Assembly (NCBI GenBank): GCA_036502005.1
Contig: DASXZH010000039.1
Location: 85,902 to 149,901, forward strand
DNA: 64,000 nucleotides
DNA from: DASXZH01 sp036502005
GTDB taxonomy: Bacteria; Armatimonadota; Fimbriimonadia; Fimbriimonadales; Fimbriimonadaceae
Reading direction: 5' to 3'
The first letter of the stretch is position 1. Every line of letters starts with the position of its first letter. A program made the translations under genes and the position numbers. Below, in pieces: positions 61,167 to 64,000 of this stretch. The notes below the pieces were generated by a model. That model was not told the origin of the DNA and searched no databases. It was given only the letters and a program-made list of their open reading frames with translations.

Positions 61167-61196
61167 ATAATGAACGATTGCGACGGGGTTTGTCAA
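61167..61196 (-). promoter_or_regulatory. Sigma-70 promoter of the Y-RNA-like array and rsr
   Basis: On the minus strand TTGACA (61196-61191), 18-nt spacer, CATTAT (61172-61167). Transcription would begin near 61160 and run through units D, C, B, A, F and E toward rsr at 60245. This is the best -35/-10 pair seen in the window. Confidence 0.65.
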
Positions 61197-61242
61197 GGGT
61201 TGTTTGGAATATTCTTTGTAAACACGCTAAAGTGCTAGACTT

Positions 61243-61376
61243 GCGAAGCTGTGGAGTGCGGGAGCTTGCTCCTGCTCATTATAAAGGAAGCTTGCTTCCG
61301 GCCAAGGAGTACTTACACGCGGCAGCAAGCTGCCTGATTTTGAGCAGGAGCAAGCTCCCGCACTCCACAGCTTCGC
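61243..61376. repeat. Multi-hairpin element, complete copy with 36-bp perfect arms
   Basis: Outer arms 61243-61278 and 61341-61376 are exact complements over 36 bp; each contains its own GGGAGCTTGCTCC-type hairpin. Inside are GGAAGCTTGCTTCC (61286-61299) and GGCAGCAAGCTGCC (61321-61334). It sits between the array promoter and the divergent GH78-like gene. Confidence 0.9.
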
Positions 61377-61414
61377 AGCCATTCTCTCTTTCCTGACGGA
61401 ATCCATAACCAAAA

Positions 61415-63721
61415 TTGATTACCACCCTTATCCTTCTCGCTCTAAGCCAAATGAGCAATCCAAATTCAATCGGTCCGATTCAACTCACCGATAAGCGCCC
61501 TCTTGTGAACGCCCTTGGAGTCCAAGCTGCAGCGGGCACAACGACGCCCGCCAAGGCTGATGGGTTCAAGACACGCGGCCAATGGATTTGGCCAACCGGC
61601 TCCAATTTCCCAACCAGGTTTCGAAAGACTTTTGACCTGCAAGCCTTGCCAAGCGAGGCCGAAATCTACGCTTCGGCAGAGTGTAGCTATCGACTATGGA
61701 TCAACGGGCATCTTGTTTCTCGGGGCCCGGCTGACGCCGGGAGAGACTACGACACACCCGCACCCGGGCCGTGGTTCGACGATGTCCGAAACGTTGCCCG
61801 CTTCCTAAAACCGGGCGAAAACGCGATCGCGGCAGAAGTCTTCCCTACTCCACTCGTCTCGAGCGAAGGCAGCACCGGGCATCCGGGTCTAAAAGTCGAT
61901 TTAAGGGTTGGGGATGAGGATATTGCCACCGATGAAACCTGGAGATATCACACTGCTGATGACCTAGCTCATCATGAAGGGCCGAACGGGTTCTTCATCG
62001 ACGCAGAGCTTGAGCCCGTTGGCTGGCAAGGAGCGGGCTTCAAAGACGAAGCGTGGCCAATGGCCCAGATCTGCGCAAACTCTCGGCCTGCCGATCTCAC
62101 CAGCGAACTCGCCCCGCCGTTAGAAGCGGTGGTCCCAGCCACAGGCACCACACGGGTAACTCAAGGAGTAGAGGCGAACCCGGACGGCAGCGCGACCTTT
62201 CAGAAAGATGGCGGATACGCCATCCGCTACCCGCGTGTAATGAGCGCCAGAGTTGCGCTGCAAGTTGAGGGCCACAAGGGAGCAAGGCTACTAATCATGC
62301 CGAATGAGGCCAATGCGCCAGGTTACAACCGGCATGCCGAGATACTCCTTAGGGAGGGCCAACAGACGATCGAACTCCCCTTCCTAGATAGCTTTTCGAC
62401 CATCAATATTGAAGCTAAGGGCGTTAAAGGCCCGATCAAAATCGACTGGGTCAAGGCCATCTTCTGCTCTTATCCGATTCATTATAAGGGCTCGTTTGAG
62501 TGCGATAATCCGGAGCTGAATAAGGTCTGGAATGTGTGCCGTTGGGTCACCCAGATCTGCATGCAAACCCACTATCTTGATTCGCCCCATCACCATGAGC
62601 CGATATCCGATGCGGGCGACTATCTCATCGAAAGCTTGAATGGCTATTACGCTTTCGGCGAGGCGAACCTGGCCCGCCAGGACCTTAGAAAGATCGCTCG
62701 TACATTGGAGCAGCGCCATTTCCAAAGCTTTCACACCAGCTATTCGCTTCTATGGGTCCGAATGTTGATGCAGTACTACGAATACACGGGTGATGCTTCG
62801 TTGCCGATTGAGTTGGCCAAGCCGGTTCACCAGCTGCTTGATCGATTTGAAACCTATATCGGAAAGAACGGTCTCATCTCCAACGCGCCCAACTACATGT
62901 TTATGGACTGGGTTACGATCGATGGCTTCGAGTGCCATCATCCGCCGGCCGTTATCGGTCAGGGTTACATGACCGCGCTTTACTACCAAGCCCTAGGCGA
63001 CGACAAACGCGTTTCCGAACTTGAGAAGAACGAAGAGCGTGCCTCCCACGATGAACTTCTTAGAACTCAGATTAAAGAAGCTTTCAACCGGGAGCTTTGG
63101 AACGAAACCGAGGGGCTCTATCGTGATGGCAAACCATTCCAATCTGACGTTAAGCCCCACGATTGGCTACCGGCCGACAAGGATATTGAGACCTTCTCAA
63201 CGCAGGGAAACACGTTCGCCGTTACTTGCGGTCTAGCGGATTCGGAGCGTGCGAAGGCCATTATGCGAAAGTTGCTGGCGCGAGCTGAGCTGAATTGCCA
63301 GCCTTACTTCATGCATTTCGTGTTCGAAGCCCTAGCCAAAACCGATCTGTTTAACGAACTCGCTCCGGCTCAACTCGCGCGATGGAAGATCTTGCCCGAT
63401 TCGCAGTCGTTTTACGAGATGTGGGATACGGGCGATCGAAGCCACGCTTGGAACGCGACGCCGCTGTTTCAAATGTCGGGGGTTATTCTTGGGGTTAAGC
63501 CGCTGGAACCGGGCTTTAAGACTTTTGCTATCTCGCCAAACCCAAGCGGGTTGAAATGGGCGAAGGGAGCGGTCCCAACTCCTCATGGGGATATTGAGGT
63601 TAGTTGGCAGATTGAAGGTCCGAGTCTTAAGGTGGAGTTTAGAGTGCCGATGGGAACGGAAGCTATTTGCGAGGGCAAACGATACGGCCCGGGATCCCAC
63701 CAAATCGCGATCCCTCATTGA
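61415..63721 (+). CDS. GH78-like alpha-L-rhamnosidase family protein
   Basis: 768 residues from TTG 61415, which gives a short signal-like start (MITTLILLALSQ); ATG 61451 is the alternative. An N-terminal beta-sandwich (YRLWINGHLVSRGPADAGRDYDT; GENAIAAEVF) is typical of bacterial GH78, as is the (alpha/alpha)6 barrel with YLDSPHHHEPISDAGDYLIESL (about 386-406, the usual position of the catalytic acid) and SFYEMWDTGDRSHAWNATPLFQM. It ends in a beta domain (PHGDIEVSWQIEG). The usual 'DCPQRDE' is altered to DSPHHHE, so specificity may differ from rhamnosidase. Confidence 0.85.
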   Translation: MITTLILLALSQMSNPNSIGPIQLTDKRPLVNALGVQAAAGTTTPAKADGFKTRGQWIWPTGSNFPTRFRKTFDLQALPSEAEIYASAECSYRLWINGHLVSRGPADAGRDYDTPAPGPWFDDVRNVARFLKPGENAIAAEVFPTPLVSSEGSTGHPGLKVDLRVGDEDIATDETWRYHTADDLAHHEGPNGFFIDAELEPVGWQGAGFKDEAWPMAQICANSRPADLTSELAPPLEAVVPATGTTRVTQGVEANPDGSATFQKDGGYAIRYPRVMSARVALQVEGHKGARLLIMPNEANAPGYNRHAEILLREGQQTIELPFLDSFSTINIEAKGVKGPIKIDWVKAIFCSYPIHYKGSFECDNPELNKVWNVCRWVTQICMQTHYLDSPHHHEPISDAGDYLIESLNGYYAFGEANLARQDLRKIARTLEQRHFQSFHTSYSLLWVRMLMQYYEYTGDASLPIELAKPVHQLLDRFETYIGKNGLISNAPNYMFMDWVTIDGFECHHPPAVIGQGYMTALYYQALGDDKRVSELEKNEERASHDELLRTQIKEAFNRELWNETEGLYRDGKPFQSDVKPHDWLPADKDIETFSTQGNTFAVTCGLADSERAKAIMRKLLARAELNCQPYFMHFVFEALAKTDLFNELAPAQLARWKILPDSQSFYEMWDTGDRSHAWNATPLFQMSGVILGVKPLEPGFKTFAISPNPSGLKWAKGAVPTPHGDIEVSWQIEGPSLKVEFRVPMGTEAICEGKRYGPGSHQIAIPH

Positions 63722-63764
63722 TAGCCGGAGTTTGTCGATTCGGCGAGCGGTCTTTAGCCTTCTC

Positions 63765-63871
63765 CGCGAAGCTTTGGAGTGCGGGAGCTTGCTCCTGCTC
63801 AAATAAAGGAAGCTTGCTTCCGGTGGGGTGGCTTACGCGGCAGCAAGCTGCCTGATTTTAGCGGGAGCAAG
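63765..63871. repeat. Multi-hairpin element, 3' arm truncated
   Basis: Left arm GCGAAGCTTTGGAGTGCGGG ... TCCTGCTCA and both inner hairpins are present; the right arm stops after GCGGGAGCAAGG. Directly follows the GH78-like gene. Confidence 0.8.
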
Positions 63872-64000
63872 GAGACTGTTGCATTGAGCACCTCAATTAA
63901 GCCGTTACCGAGATGGGGGGCAGATCTTTCTTGCCCCGATCCAAAAATGCATGGCTTGTAGCGAGCCATTTCCGATTTTGGCGCGTATATCCTTCCTCAG
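63872..64000. other. End of window, no gene seen
   Basis: An imperfect hairpin (CCAAAAATGCATGGCT with AGCCATTTCCGATTTTGG, about 63941-63981) is the only structure noted. Confidence 0.4.

Noticed and set aside
63585..63961. Small ORFs at the right edge
   Set aside because: They read through the end of the GH78-like gene and a multi-hairpin repeat copy.

Overview
The window looks like a chromosomal segment of a flagellated, saprophytic bacterium from a deeply branching Gram-negative-type phylum. Three things suggest this: paired Planctomycete-type cytochrome c / DUF1501 / DUF1552 gene sets, copper-amine-oxidase-N domain proteins, and many glycoside hydrolases. Armatimonadota (Fimbriimonadia-like) is my best guess, but this is inferred from gene content only. 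No rRNA, standard tRNA, CRISPR array, IS transposase or prophage is visible.

Layout. 0-7.3 kb: end of a GHL10-type hydrolase, flhA, a PspA/IM30 protein, a small secreted protein, a CCA-adding-type nucleotidyltransferase and a CuAO-N protein. 7.4-20.8 kb: polymer-degradation block with two sets of 'Planctomycete cytochrome' proteins (PSD1/DUF1549-DUF1553 with DUF1501; DUF1592-type with DUF1552), a GH63-like glycosidase, a Tat-exported-looking class V aminotransferase and a DinB-like protein. 21-29.7 kb: overlapping murQ and BadF-type sugar kinase (MurNAc recycling), homogentisate dioxygenase, a GH38 alpha-mannosidase and small unknown genes. 29.8-41.5 kb: a cyclase-like/STAND/TPR regulator, an ECF sigma and anti-sigma pair, Fic, mqnE (futalosine menaquinone pathway), an SDR, a secreted GH12 glucanase behind a tandem palindromic operator, and a winged-helix/nucleotidyltransferase pair that resembles a toxin-antitoxin module. 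41.7-49.8 kb: a flagellar export/basal-body operon flgB-flgC-fliE-fliF-fliG-fliH-orf-fliI-fliJ-slt-motE-like. 50-58 kb: accessory, defence-like region with SUKH-like and Imm40-like immunity proteins and a 1553-residue protein joining a Cap4/DUF4297-like nuclease domain to a STAND NTPase. 58.6-61.2 kb: a TROVE/Ro60 orthologue (rsr) whose 0.9-kb upstream region carries at least six Y-RNA-like units with interspersed tRNA-like T and D arms, behind a good sigma-70 promoter. 61.4-63.7 kb: a GH78-like rhamnosidase.

The most interesting system is the Y-RNA-like array next to rsr. The units share a GCGGGCCGAAG ... GGTTATC motif on the strand of rsr, like the Ro-binding helix of Y RNAs, and a T-arm module follows some of them; one unit replaces the anticodon arm of an otherwise recognisable tRNA-like fold. 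The second is the nuclease-STAND protein, which looks like an Avs-type anti-phage effector.

Intergenic DNA is unusually rich in repeats. One class consists of in-phase tandem heptamers, often arranged as two complementary arms that could form long hairpins, and each site uses a different heptamer (4.0, 10.6, 20.8, 21.0, 36.7, 38.0, 38.7, 42.5, 42.9, 46.6, 51.8 kb). A second class is a multi-hairpin element with up to 36-bp perfect terminal inverted repeats (50.3, 58.4, 61.2, 63.8 kb). There is also a 145-bp MITE-like insertion flanked by an 11-bp direct repeat (23.0 kb).
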